Assembly: GCA_964476375.1 (NCBI GenBank) | Contig: CAYYZW010000155.1 | Span: 32,344 to 96,343, forward strand | DNA length: 64,000 bases | Direction: 5' to 3' | Source of the DNA: SAT2750 sp964476375 | GTDB taxonomy: Bacteria; Planctomycetota; Planctomycetia; Pirellulales; Pirellulaceae | In this document: positions 9,126 through 17,762 of the stretch, piece after piece | How the letters are laid out: the number at the start of each line of letters is the position of its first letter | Numbering within the stretch: the first letter of the stretch is position 1 | Made by a program: the position numbers and the translations under genes | The notes under the pieces: generated by a model | The model's input: only the letters and a program-made list of their open reading frames with translations | Told to the model about the DNA's origin: nothing | Databases searched by the model: none

Positions 9126-11426
9126 ATGAACGAATACCAGCCCCTGTTTTTTGATGACCCGGAGGACGAGGCGGCCGATCCCGGTGGTCCTGTTCCGGGA
9201 CTGGCGGCGACAGTCGTTTTTTCCGAAGCTCCCGGTGGTCCTTTCGATTACCTGGTCCCTCCCCAGTTTCAGGAGACCATTTCCCCGGGACAGCGGGTGC
9301 GAGTACCGCTGGGCCGAGGAAACCGCATGATCACCGGTTACTGCGTGCAGGTGGGAGAGCCGGATCCAGAATCCCCCTGGAAACTCAAGCCGATTGATTC
9401 GGTGATCGATGACCAGCCGTTGCTCTCGACACGCATGCTGGAACTGACCCGCTGGATGGCGGACTACTATATCGCCAGCTGGGGGCAGGTGCTGGAAGCC
9501 GTGGTGCCGGCCGGGGTCCGTTCCTCGGCAGGGACACGGAAGGTCATATTTTACCAGCCGGCCGATGATCTGGCGGCCCAGCTTGAGCAGATCAAGCTGC
9601 CCCCCAAGCAGCGCCAGGTGATCGAGCTGGCAGCCGGCCAGGATCAGCCGATCCCGGCCCGGCAGCTTGCCGAGCAGGCCGGGTGCACGCTGGCACCGCT
9701 CAAATCACTGGAGAAAAAAGGCCTGCTGGTTGCCAGCCAGCGCCGTATTTACCAGGGGGATCTCTCCGAGCAGGTGGCAGGCCGGGAGTTGCCGCTGGAT
9801 TTGAACGACGACCAGAAGGCGGCCCTGGGGGAAATCCTCCAGGCCCAGCGGTCCGGCCAGCAGCAGACCGTGCTGCTCCATGGCGTTACCGGCAGTGGCA
9901 AGACAGAGGTCTATATCCAGGCGATCGAGCAGGTTGTCCGGGATGGTCGCCAGGCGATCGTCCTGGTTCCCGAAATAAGCCTGACTCCCCAGACCCGTCA
10001 TCGCTTCCGCTGTCGCTTTGACCAGGTCGCGGTCCTCCATAGTCACCTCAGTAACAGTGAACGCCACTGGCACTGGCGACGGATTGCCAGCGGGGAGGTC
10101 CAGGTTGTGGTGGGGGCGCGTAGCGCGGTATTTGCCCCGGTGCCCCGGCTGGGCCTGATTGTCCTGGACGAGGAGCACGAACCGACCTTCAAGCAGGAGA
10201 CGGTTCCTCGTTACCATGCCCGGGATGTCGCCAGGCAGCGTTCGAAGCTGGAGGGGATTCCTCTTGTCCTTGGCTCAGCGACCCCCTCCCTGGAGAGTTG
10301 GCAACAGACCGTGACGGGCCATGCCCAGCTTGTCCAGCTTCCTCGCAGGGTGCTGGGGCGTCCGTTGCCGGACGTTGCCACGATCGACCTGCGAAACGAG
10401 TATGGCCGCAAGGGATCCCGTGGTGCCATCAGCCAGCCACTTTACCATGCAATGCGGCAGACGCTTGACCAGGAAGGCCAGGTGATTCTGCTTCTCAATC
10501 GCAGGGGTTTTTCCACGAGTATCCAGTGTCCTGCCTGTGGTAACGTCGTCCGCTGTCCCCAGTGTGACGTGGCCCTGACCCATCACCGTCCGTCGGCAGG
10601 GGGGGGAGAGCGGGCGGTCTGTCACTACTGTGACCATGAATCGATCGCGCCGACGAACTGTCCGGACTGCAGGGCCGACTCCATCCGCTACGCGGGCCAG
10701 GGGACACAGCGACTGGAGGCGGAAGTACGGGCCCGTTTTGCCGGCATCCCGTGCTTGCGAATGGATAGTGATACGATGCGGAAACCCAACAGCCATGAGC
10801 AGGCACTGGCCCGTTTCCGGGACGGCGAAGTGAGAATCCTGGTGGGGACACAGATGATTGCCAAGGGGCTGGATTTTCCCGGTGTCACGCTGGTCGGCGT
10901 GGTCAATGCGGATACCTCCCTCCACTTCCCTGATTTCCGAGCAGCAGAAAGGACCTTTCAGCTGGTCACGCAGGTGGCCGGTCGCACCGGCCGGGGAGAT
11001 CTTGGTGGCCGGGTCCTGGTACAGACTTTTTCCCCCGGTCACCCTGCCATCCAGGCGGCAGTCCGTCAGGAATTTGAAGCCTTTACGGAACAGGAACTTC
11101 CTGCCCGTGAGGGATTCGGTTTCCCTCCCTTTTCCTCCGTGGTGCGGTTGATCGTGCGAGGGGAGGATGAGCAGCGGACAGCGGAATATGCCCAGTTCCT
11201 GGTGGACCAGGTGAAAGAACGGACGGGCGATCCGGAAGCAATGCGGACGCTGGGGCCGGCCCCGGCCCCGATTACTCGCCTGCGGGACAAGTACCGGTTT
11301 CACGCACTGCTCATAAGCGAACAGCCAGGGCAACTCCAGGATGAACTCAGGCAGCTTGTCCAGCAGGAACGGAACCCTCCCGGAATCCAATGGGTGGTCG
11401 ACGTCGACCCGATGTCGTTGCTTTAA
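9126..11426 (+). CDS. priA: Primosomal replication protein N' (PriA helicase)
   Basis: About 766 residues. The N-terminal DNA-binding domain (VFSEAPGGPFDYLVP, VRVPLGRGNRMITGYC) is followed by a superfamily 2 helicase core with Walker A GVTGSGKTEVYIQ (near residue 255) and the DEEH box. A zinc module of four CxxC pairs lies at about residues 467-510 (CPACG, CPQC, CHYC, CPDC), with helicase motifs V-VI after it (GTQMIAKGLDFPGV, QVAGRTGR). PriA reloads the replisome at stalled forks. The ATG at 9126 is used because the residues upstream do not match the family; a TTG at 9081 would add 15. Confidence 0.94.
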   Translation: MNEYQPLFFDDPEDEAADPGGPVPGLAATVVFSEAPGGPFDYLVPPQFQETISPGQRVRVPLGRGNRMITGYCVQVGEPDPESPWKLKPIDSVIDDQPLLSTRMLELTRWMADYYIASWGQVLEAVVPAGVRSSAGTRKVIFYQPADDLAAQLEQIKLPPKQRQVIELAAGQDQPIPARQLAEQAGCTLAPLKSLEKKGLLVASQRRIYQGDLSEQVAGRELPLDLNDDQKAALGEILQAQRSGQQQTVLLHGVTGSGKTEVYIQAIEQVVRDGRQAIVLVPEISLTPQTRHRFRCRFDQVAVLHSHLSNSERHWHWRRIASGEVQVVVGARSAVFAPVPRLGLIVLDEEHEPTFKQETVPRYHARDVARQRSKLEGIPLVLGSATPSLESWQQTVTGHAQLVQLPRRVLGRPLPDVATIDLRNEYGRKGSRGAISQPLYHAMRQTLDQEGQVILLLNRRGFSTSIQCPACGNVVRCPQCDVALTHHRPSAGGGERAVCHYCDHESIAPTNCPDCRADSIRYAGQGTQRLEAEVRARFAGIPCLRMDSDTMRKPNSHEQALARFRDGEVRILVGTQMIAKGLDFPGVTLVGVVNADTSLHFPDFRAAERTFQLVTQVAGRTGRGDLGGRVLVQTFSPGHPAIQAAVRQEFEAFTEQELPAREGFGFPPFSSVVRLIVRGEDEQRTAEYAQFLVDQVKERTGDPEAMRTLGPAPAPITRLRDKYRFHALLISEQPGQLQDELRQLVQQERNPPGIQWVVDVDPMSLL

Positions 11427-11520
11427 GCATGGATCGCTCCAGCTTGCCCTAGTTCACGGTGTCCGGAGTCCATAAAATAAGCGGTGACAAGTATTTTCTC
11501 CTGCCTCCAGGCGGTGCTTC

Positions 11521-13395
11521 ATGGCATATCGGCCGTCCAACACCGACACTGTCTCCGGGAATCCGGGGCAGCGAAATCCCCGCAGGAATCTTGCCACTCG
11601 TGTGCTGGGTGAAACCAGCCTGGAACGGAAATGCCGGGTCTTTTTTGTCTGCTGCCTGGGACTGCTCATCGGCGGTGCTTTCTTTTTCGTGGAAGGCGAG
11701 ACATACAAGCTGGTGATGAAGAATACCCAGGGCAAGGGCCGTGACCTGGTCGACATGATCCTGCTCCGTTCCCATATCGATTACTGGGAGGATCGTGATG
11801 AGTACAAGAAACTTGCCAAGGACCTGCTGGCCGACCTGCAGCAGCACCAGGACTATGAATCGAGCATCCTGGCCCTGGACGGGGATGCGCGCCCGGTTCG
11901 ACTGGGAAGGGATGTGATGCCTCCGGCCGATGCCGATGAGGCGCTGATTATCAGCCATCTCAAGCAGCAGATGAAATCGCAGGAGCCGCAGCAGGACCAG
12001 GTCCCGCCCAGTGGCGATCTCCTGCCTGTCAATGCCGAGCGGCGACTCCCGGGGAAGAACGAGTATCACTACTATGAACCGATCTACTGGGGCCGGACCT
12101 GTTATGCCTGCCATCTGGCATTGATTGACGCCGGTGTGGAGGCCCATTCGGAAGGGGCCTCGCTGCAGGGTAACGCGGCACCCTTTACGGTGGTCAAGAT
12201 CGTGATCCCCTTTGATGAGACCCGCAAGGCGATCAACCGGGTCAGGGCCATCCTGATTTCCGTGGCGATCCTGACCATCTTCATTGCCATGGTGGTACTC
12301 TACATCATCATCCGGGTCCTGGTCGTCAAGCCGCTGAAGCACTTGCGGAACGTCTCCGATGCGGTTCGTGATGGGGATCTGGAGCAGCGTGCAACGATTG
12401 AAACGAATGACGAGTTTGAGGATCTGGCAGTCTCTTTCAATCTCATGCTGCGGAGCCTTACCGAAACGCAGAACGAGCTCCAGGATGTCAACCAGGACCT
12501 GGATAACAAGGTCGACCAGATGGCCCAGCTGACGATGCGACTTTACGAGCTGAATCGCCTGAAGGATGATTTCCTGGCAAACATGAGCCACGAGCTACGG
12601 ACGCCTCTTAACAGTATCATTGGTTTCTCCGAAGTGCTGCATGGGATCCCTGAACTGTCGGGACAGCAGAAGCGTTATACCGAGAATATCCAGAACTCGG
12701 GGCGTGTCCTGCTGGAGATGATTAACGATATTCTCGACCTGGCAAAGATCGAGGCCGGCAAGATGGAGGTCAGGCCAAGCGAGTTCTCCCTGGAAGTGAT
12801 CGTTCAGGCCCAGTGCGACCTGGTTCGCACCTTGAGTGATGAGAAGAACATCGACCTGGACGTGGTCGTGGAAAAAGTGGATCGGCCGGTTTACCAGGAC
12901 CAGACGAAGATCCAGCAGATTCTCACGAACCTGCTCTCCAATGCCGTGAAATTCACGCCGGAAGGAGGACGGATTACGGTTACCGCCGGTCTCGAGGAAG
13001 ACCAGACGCTGTCGATCTCGGTGGCCGATACCGGGGTTGGTATTGCCGAGGAGGACCGGGACGTTGTTTTTGAGAAGTTCCGGCAGGGGACCGCGACCAC
13101 CCACACTGACAACCTGGCTCGCGAGTACATGGGGACCGGGCTGGGGTTGTCGATTGTCCAGGAACTCTGCAAGCTGCTGGGAGGGGAAGTGATGTTCGAG
13201 AGCGAACTTGGCAAGGGAAGCACGTTTACCGTGGTCCTCCCCTGGGTGGGGCCGGAAAGAGCGCCGCTCGAGTCGGATCTCAATCAACGACTGGAAGAAT
13301 TGACTCGCTCGCAGGCCTCTTTCTCGGTTGAAACGGGAAAGAACGTCGATGACGAACCGTCCTCCATCGAAGAAGCAGGCGTGGAACAGGGCTGA
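11521..13395 (+). CDS. Membrane sensor histidine kinase with c-haem-type periplasmic domain
   Basis: 624 residues. A first membrane helix (residues about 42-60) precedes a periplasmic domain that ends in CYACH (Cys194, Cys197, His198), a CxxCH haem c attachment motif preceded by the YYEPIYWG segment seen in Tll0287/DUF3365-like sensors. A second helix (about 243-268) leads to a HAMP domain, a short coiled coil, the HisKA helix with His357 (MSHELRTPLNSIIGFSEVL) and an ATPase domain with N, G1 (DTGVGIAEED), F and G2 (GTGLGLSI) boxes. The haem suggests redox, oxygen or NO sensing; this is inference. No receiver domain or adjacent regulator is present. Confidence 0.88.
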   Translation: MAYRPSNTDTVSGNPGQRNPRRNLATRVLGETSLERKCRVFFVCCLGLLIGGAFFFVEGETYKLVMKNTQGKGRDLVDMILLRSHIDYWEDRDEYKKLAKDLLADLQQHQDYESSILALDGDARPVRLGRDVMPPADADEALIISHLKQQMKSQEPQQDQVPPSGDLLPVNAERRLPGKNEYHYYEPIYWGRTCYACHLALIDAGVEAHSEGASLQGNAAPFTVVKIVIPFDETRKAINRVRAILISVAILTIFIAMVVLYIIIRVLVVKPLKHLRNVSDAVRDGDLEQRATIETNDEFEDLAVSFNLMLRSLTETQNELQDVNQDLDNKVDQMAQLTMRLYELNRLKDDFLANMSHELRTPLNSIIGFSEVLHGIPELSGQQKRYTENIQNSGRVLLEMINDILDLAKIEAGKMEVRPSEFSLEVIVQAQCDLVRTLSDEKNIDLDVVVEKVDRPVYQDQTKIQQILTNLLSNAVKFTPEGGRITVTAGLEEDQTLSISVADTGVGIAEEDRDVVFEKFRQGTATTHTDNLAREYMGTGLGLSIVQELCKLLGGEVMFESELGKGSTFTVVLPWVGPERAPLESDLNQRLEELTRSQASFSVETGKNVDDEPSSIEEAGVEQG

Positions 13396-13409
13396 AGATA
13401 ACGACGAGA

Positions 13410-13895
13410 ATGGGCAGGCAGGTGAGCATGGCGACCGGGACCAATGAGGCGACCGTTCATCTTTTTACCGATGGCGGTTGTAGTGGGAACCCCGGTCCGG
13501 GAGGCTGGGCTTATGTCCTGTACCATCTTCCCAGTGGTAAGAAAAAAGAGTCGTCCGGGGGAGAGGCGGAGACGACCAATAACCGGATGGAACTCGAAGC
13601 GGTGATCCAGGGACTGGGGACGCTCAAGCACTCCTGCTCGGTTGTGCTGTTCACCGACAGCGTCTATGTCGGCAAGGGGATCAGTGAGTGGCTCACTCGC
13701 TGGAAGAAGAACGGCTGGAAGCGGAAGGAAAAGAATCGCCTCGTGCCGATCAAGAACGAGCAACACTGGCGGAGACTTGACGCCCTGCTTGGACAACACC
13801 AGGTCCGCTACGAGCGTGTTGCCGGGCATTCCGGCCATCCGGAAAACGAACGCTGTGACGAGCTGGCCGTAGCGGCTTACCAGAAGTACCTCTAG
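13410..13895 (+). CDS. rnhA: Ribonuclease HI
   Basis: 161 residues, close to the standard 155. The four catalytic acidic residues are all recognisable: Asp in FTDGGCSGNPGPGG, Glu in NNRMELEA, Asp in LFTDSVYV and Asp in ERCDELA. The basic handle (RWKKNGWKRKEKNR) is present. The enzyme removes RNA from RNA-DNA hybrids in the cytoplasm. Two starts are possible, the ATG at 13410 and the ATG at 13428; the latter gives the usual short N-terminus. It is convergent with recG. Confidence 0.93.
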   Translation: MGRQVSMATGTNEATVHLFTDGGCSGNPGPGGWAYVLYHLPSGKKKESSGGEAETTNNRMELEAVIQGLGTLKHSCSVVLFTDSVYVGKGISEWLTRWKKNGWKRKEKNRLVPIKNEQHWRRLDALLGQHQVRYERVAGHSGHPENERCDELAVAAYQKYL

Positions 13896-13906
13896 GCCGC
13901 TATCGG

Positions 13907-16006
13907 CTAACCCACGTCACCAAGATCCAGGACATCCCCGTAACGGATCAGCACGCGGCGGCGGAGCGTGGCACGCTCAGGATCCTGCAGTCCCGGATCC
14001 TGCCGGAGCATCTCGCGAGCATCCTGGCGGGCTTCTTCCAGGATCGGGAAATCCACCGGCAGGCGGGCAATGCGGAAAGGGGGAAGCCCGTGCTGGCGGG
14101 TGCTGAAAAGGTCTCCGGGGCCACGCAGTTCAAAATCGACCTCGGCCAGCTTGAAACCGTCGTTCATCTCGACCAGCGCTTCCAGGCGCTGGTGGGATTC
14201 TTCCGTGGCGGGATCGGCAAACACGCAGAGAAACCCCTCGTGCTTTCCACGCCGGATACGGCCCCTCAGCTGGTGGAGCTGGGCCAGCCCGAACTGCTGG
14301 CCATCCTCGATTGTCATGATCGTCGCATTGGGTACATTGACCCCGACCTCGACCACGCTGGTCGCCACAAGGACCTGGATGGTCCCCTCGGCGAACTGCT
14401 GCATGACCCTGTTTTTCTCCTCGGCCGGAAGGCGTCCGTGGATCAGTCCCAGGCGGAATTCCTCCAGTTCCCCGTTGGCCAGTGCCTCGTAGGTCTGCTC
14501 AACACCTGCAAGCAGGGCGTCATCGCTGGCATCCACCAGGGGAGTGATCACGTACCCCTGGCGACCCTCGCGCAGCGTCTGCCGGTAGAACTCCCACCAG
14601 TCGGTTCGTTCGGCCGGGCCCGCCAGGCGGGTCTGGACCTGCTGCTGGTGGGCCGGTCCACTCTCCAGCAGCGACACCTCCAGGTCCCCGAAGAGGACCA
14701 TCGAGACGGTGCGCGGGATCGGGGTCGCTGTCATGACCAGGTAGTGCGGCGCCAGCGCTGTTTTCTTCAGTACCGCCCGTTGCTGCACGCCAAACTTGTG
14801 CTGCTCGTCGATCACCACCAGCCCCAGCCCCTGGAACTGGACGTCCTCGTGGCCCAGCGCGTGTGTGCCCACGACCAGGTCGATGGTCCCGTCCTTCAGG
14901 CCGGAGAGTGTCTGCCGACGGTCGGCGGCGGAGAGGGAGCCGGTCAGTGAAGCGATCCGGACCTGGCTCTGGGATAGGTCCTGCTGGAGCGTTCGCAGGT
15001 GTTGCATTGCCAGGATCTCGGTGGGAGCCATCAGGATGGCCTGGTAACCGTGAGCCACGGCCAGCAACATCGCGTACTCGGCAACCACGGTCTTGCCGCT
15101 GCCGACATCCCCCTGCAGCAGCCTGTTCATGGGGATCTGCCGGCCCATGTCGGAGGAGATCTCGGCGATCACGCGCTGCTGGGGTGTGGTCAGCTGGAAT
15201 GGAAACCGGTCGAGGATGCGCTGGTGGATCTTCTCGGTCGCGGGAAGTTCGGCGGCCAGGCGGTCCCGTGAAAGACTCCACCGGCGGAGTGCCAGTGCCA
15301 GTTGCAGGGCCAGCAGCTCCTGGTAGACAAACCGGTATCGAGCCTCTTCGACCTCTGCCATCTCCTGGGGATGATGGATCTGCTCCAGTGCCGGCCCGAT
15401 GGCCAGCAGTTTTTTTTCCTCTAGCAGGCGAGCGGGAAAGACTTCCTCGATGGTCGGCCCGAGCTGGCGTGCCACGTCCGAGACGATCCGCCGCAGGTGG
15501 AATTGAGAGAGTCCCTCGGTGAGCGAGTAGACAGGCAGGATGGTTGTGTCCGGTGGTACCTCATCCTCTTGCAGGTGGATTGTTCGTGGATGCGTGATTT
15601 CCCATGTTCCGTCACGTTGCTTGACCTGCCCGGAGATCATCACCCGCTGCCCGACTTCAAATCTGGCCCGCATGAATGGCTGGTTGAACCAGGTGCAGGA
15701 GAGCCGGCCGCTGCCGTCGTCGACCTGGACGATCAGCATCTGTCGCCTCCTTCCAATCCGCCGGGTATCGATCTGGGACACGGTACCGACAATGCTCACG
15801 TCAGCCCCCTCCTCGAGCTGGTCGACCCGGCACTGTTCTCCCAGCTGTTCGTAGCTCCGGGGGAAAAAGAAAAGCACGTCCCCGGCAGTTGCCAGCCCGA
15901 GTCGGCGGAGCAGGGGGGCCCTGCGCGGCCCGACGTGTTTGAGGAACTGGACCCCGGTTGACAACTCGATGTCTGCCGCGGACCCGGCCGCTCCCTGTTC
16001 GGTCAT
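13907..16006 (-). CDS. recG: ATP-dependent DNA helicase RecG
   Basis: 699 residues from an ATG with GGGAGG six bases upstream. The N-terminal wedge/OB domain (VSIVGTVSQIDTRR, VMISGQVKQRDGTWEI) is followed by helicase motif I GDVGSGKTVVAEYAML (near residue 300), Ia (MAPTEILAMQH), II (VIDEQHKFGVQQR), III (VMTATPIPRT) and VI (QLRGRIRRGKHEG). RecG remodels stalled forks and Holliday-type junctions. The length matches the family. It lies 46 bases downstream of purD on the same strand, so the two may be transcribed together. Confidence 0.94.
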   Translation of the reverse strand: MTEQGAAGSAADIELSTGVQFLKHVGPRRAPLLRRLGLATAGDVLFFFPRSYEQLGEQCRVDQLEEGADVSIVGTVSQIDTRRIGRRRQMLIVQVDDGSGRLSCTWFNQPFMRARFEVGQRVMISGQVKQRDGTWEITHPRTIHLQEDEVPPDTTILPVYSLTEGLSQFHLRRIVSDVARQLGPTIEEVFPARLLEEKKLLAIGPALEQIHHPQEMAEVEEARYRFVYQELLALQLALALRRWSLSRDRLAAELPATEKIHQRILDRFPFQLTTPQQRVIAEISSDMGRQIPMNRLLQGDVGSGKTVVAEYAMLLAVAHGYQAILMAPTEILAMQHLRTLQQDLSQSQVRIASLTGSLSAADRRQTLSGLKDGTIDLVVGTHALGHEDVQFQGLGLVVIDEQHKFGVQQRAVLKKTALAPHYLVMTATPIPRTVSMVLFGDLEVSLLESGPAHQQQVQTRLAGPAERTDWWEFYRQTLREGRQGYVITPLVDASDDALLAGVEQTYEALANGELEEFRLGLIHGRLPAEEKNRVMQQFAEGTIQVLVATSVVEVGVNVPNATIMTIEDGQQFGLAQLHQLRGRIRRGKHEGFLCVFADPATEESHQRLEALVEMNDGFKLAEVDFELRGPGDLFSTRQHGLPPFRIARLPVDFPILEEARQDAREMLRQDPGLQDPERATLRRRVLIRYGDVLDLGDVG

Positions 16007-16052
16007 CGTGACCCTCCCACTCTCCTGCCGACGTCCGCCCACTTCTGCCGGT

Positions 16053-17354
16053 TTAACGGGCCGGCGTGCGAATTGCCTTGTCGGCGATGTCCGAGCGATA
16101 CCATGCGCCCTGCCAGTGGATCTTCTCGATTGCCTTGTAAGCGTGCTCCTGAGCGGCGGCCACGGTCTCTCCCAGTGCCGTCACTCCCAGCACCCTGCCC
16201 CCATGGTTGACCACCTGTCCTTCCTGGAGAGTGGTTCCGGCGTGGAATACCTTGACCTTGTCCATCGCATCCGCCTCGTCAATTCCCTCGATCACGTGCC
16301 CCTTCTCGTAGCTGCCAGGGTATCCCTCGCTGGCCATGACCACACAGACCGATGCCTGGGGGTCCCATTGAGGTGGCTCGACCTGGTCGAGCTGTCCGTC
16401 GAGCGTGGCCTCGATCAGGTCCACCAGGTCGGACTGCAGACGCATCAACAGGGGTTGGCACTCCGGGTCGCCAAAGCGGACGTTGTATTCCAGTACCCGG
16501 GGGCCGGCAGGGGTGATCATCAGGCCGGCGTACAGGATCCCCTTGTAGGGACTCCCGGCACGGTTCATTTCGTGGATGGTGGGGACCAGGATCTGTTCCT
16601 CGATCCAACCCTGTAATTCGTTGTCCACCAGCGGGGCCGGGCTATAGGCTCCCATGCCACCGGTATTGGGGCCCGTGTCCCCGTCAAAGGCTGCCTTGTG
16701 GTCCTGGGCGGGCGGAAGTGTCACCAGGGCATGTCCATCGGTGATTGCCAGCACGCTGACCTCTTCGCCCTGCAGCCGTTCCTCGAGAATAAACTCGTTG
16801 CCGGCATCTCCAAAAACCCGTTCTCTTGCGATCTGCTCGATCGCCTCCGCTACCTCCTGCCGGCTACTACAGACAAAGACGCCCTTGCCCGCAGCCAGGC
16901 CATTCGCCTTGACCACCAATGGCAGCTTCTCCTTGGCATCCGGGTAGCGATCTTCCAGGTGCTGGAAGGCCTCTTCGGCGGAGTGAAAAACCGAGTGGCT
17001 GGCTGTTGGGATTCCGGCATCCATCAGGACCTGTTTGCAGAAGACCTTGCTTCCTTCCAGCCGGGCGGCGGAACGGGAGGGGCCGAAGACGCGCAGGCCA
17101 CTCTGTTCAAAGCGGTCCACAAGGCCGTCGGCAAGCGGGATTTCCGGTCCCACCACGGTCAGTCCGACCTCGTTGCGGAGGGCGAACTGAAGTAACTGGT
17201 CGTAATCGTCGGCCGGGATATGGATGTTCTCTACTTCCGCCGCCGTCCCCGCATTCCCAGGTGCCACGAAGACCTGGTCGACTCGTGAACTCTGTGAGAT
17301 CTTCCATGCGAGCGCGTGCTCACGCCCCCCACCACCGATAACCAAGACCTTCAT
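16053..17354 (-). CDS. purD: Phosphoribosylamine-glycine ligase (GAR synthetase)
   Basis: 433 residues, the standard length. The N-terminal Rossmann-like start (MKVLVIGGGGREHALAWKI) is diagnostic, followed by an ATP-grasp domain (VVKANGLAAGKGVFV) and the GPNTGGMGAYSPAP and RFGDPECQPLL signatures. It makes glycinamide ribonucleotide from phosphoribosylamine, glycine and ATP in purine synthesis. The start at 17354 has AAGGAAG seven bases upstream; the open frame to 17525 is not family-like. No other pur gene is adjacent. Confidence 0.95.
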   Translation of the reverse strand: MKVLVIGGGGREHALAWKISQSSRVDQVFVAPGNAGTAAEVENIHIPADDYDQLLQFALRNEVGLTVVGPEIPLADGLVDRFEQSGLRVFGPSRSAARLEGSKVFCKQVLMDAGIPTASHSVFHSAEEAFQHLEDRYPDAKEKLPLVVKANGLAAGKGVFVCSSRQEVAEAIEQIARERVFGDAGNEFILEERLQGEEVSVLAITDGHALVTLPPAQDHKAAFDGDTGPNTGGMGAYSPAPLVDNELQGWIEEQILVPTIHEMNRAGSPYKGILYAGLMITPAGPRVLEYNVRFGDPECQPLLMRLQSDLVDLIEATLDGQLDQVEPPQWDPQASVCVVMASEGYPGSYEKGHVIEGIDEADAMDKVKVFHAGTTLQEGQVVNHGGRVLGVTALGETVAAAQEHAYKAIEKIHWQGAWYRSDIADKAIRTPAR

Positions 17355-17567
17355 AACCGACTTCCTTGTGCGATGATGTCCTTCACCCTTGCTGCAGCGA
17401 ACGGCCGTATTATGGCAACCGGGCTGTGCATAATCGAGAGGGGGTAGGTCGGCAAATTGCTCTCCCGCTGGCAGGAATTTTGGCAGAGCCAAGAGCGAGG
17501 GAAATGGTACCTGAGTTGTCCTCACGGCTGGCGAGTCGAAGTTGAGAAAGAGAGCAGGATGGGGGAG

Positions 17568-17595
17568 TTGACAAGGTAAGGCGAAGGACTACAAA
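17568..17595 (+). promoter_or_regulatory. Candidate promoter of the respiratory cluster
   Basis: A perfect TTGACA at 17568-17573, a 16-base spacer and TACAAA at 17590-17595. It would give a leader of about 160 bases before the Rieske gene, containing the hairpin at 17644-17664. Consensus match only; no activity data. Confidence 0.45.
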
Positions 17596-17643
17596 TTAGG
17601 GAAATAAGCTTGTGAAACCTATCACAAGCGATTTTTTTGGCGA

Positions 17644-17664
17644 AGAAAAAGGATCTCTTTTTCT
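17644..17664 (+). promoter_or_regulatory. A/T-rich hairpin in the leader
   Basis: AGAAAAAG, a five-base loop (GATCT) and CTTTTTCT form a perfect 8-bp stem. It lies between the candidate promoter and the Rieske start. It lacks the GC stem and trailing T run of a usual terminator, so it is more likely an mRNA leader structure or a protein-binding palindrome. Confidence 0.35.
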
Positions 17665-17762
17665 CCAGGTAGCGGGCGGGCCGTCCAGAGCGTCCGATGG
17701 GTTTTTGATTATAAATGGATGGCATGCGTTGAGCTTGTACGCCATGGATCTCGTGAGACGTG

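Larger units (their letters stand above)
17355..17762. other. Divergent intergenic region before respiratory cluster
   Basis: About 400 bases without a supported gene, between purD (minus) and the Rieske gene (plus). It holds a promoter candidate at 17568-17595 and a hairpin at 17644-17664, both described separately. The right part is A+T richer than the genes around it. A minus-strand open frame (17522-17791) has low-complexity residues and overlaps the Rieske start, so it is not annotated. A second -10-like TATAAA at 17710-17715 lacks a -35. Confidence 0.6.

Noticed and set aside
10275..11390. Minus-strand frame opposite priA
   Set aside because: The plus strand encodes the zinc cysteines and helicase motifs of PriA.
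13896..13906. Short GCCG/CGGC hairpin between rnhA and recG as a terminator
   Set aside because: Only a four-base stem and no T run on either strand.
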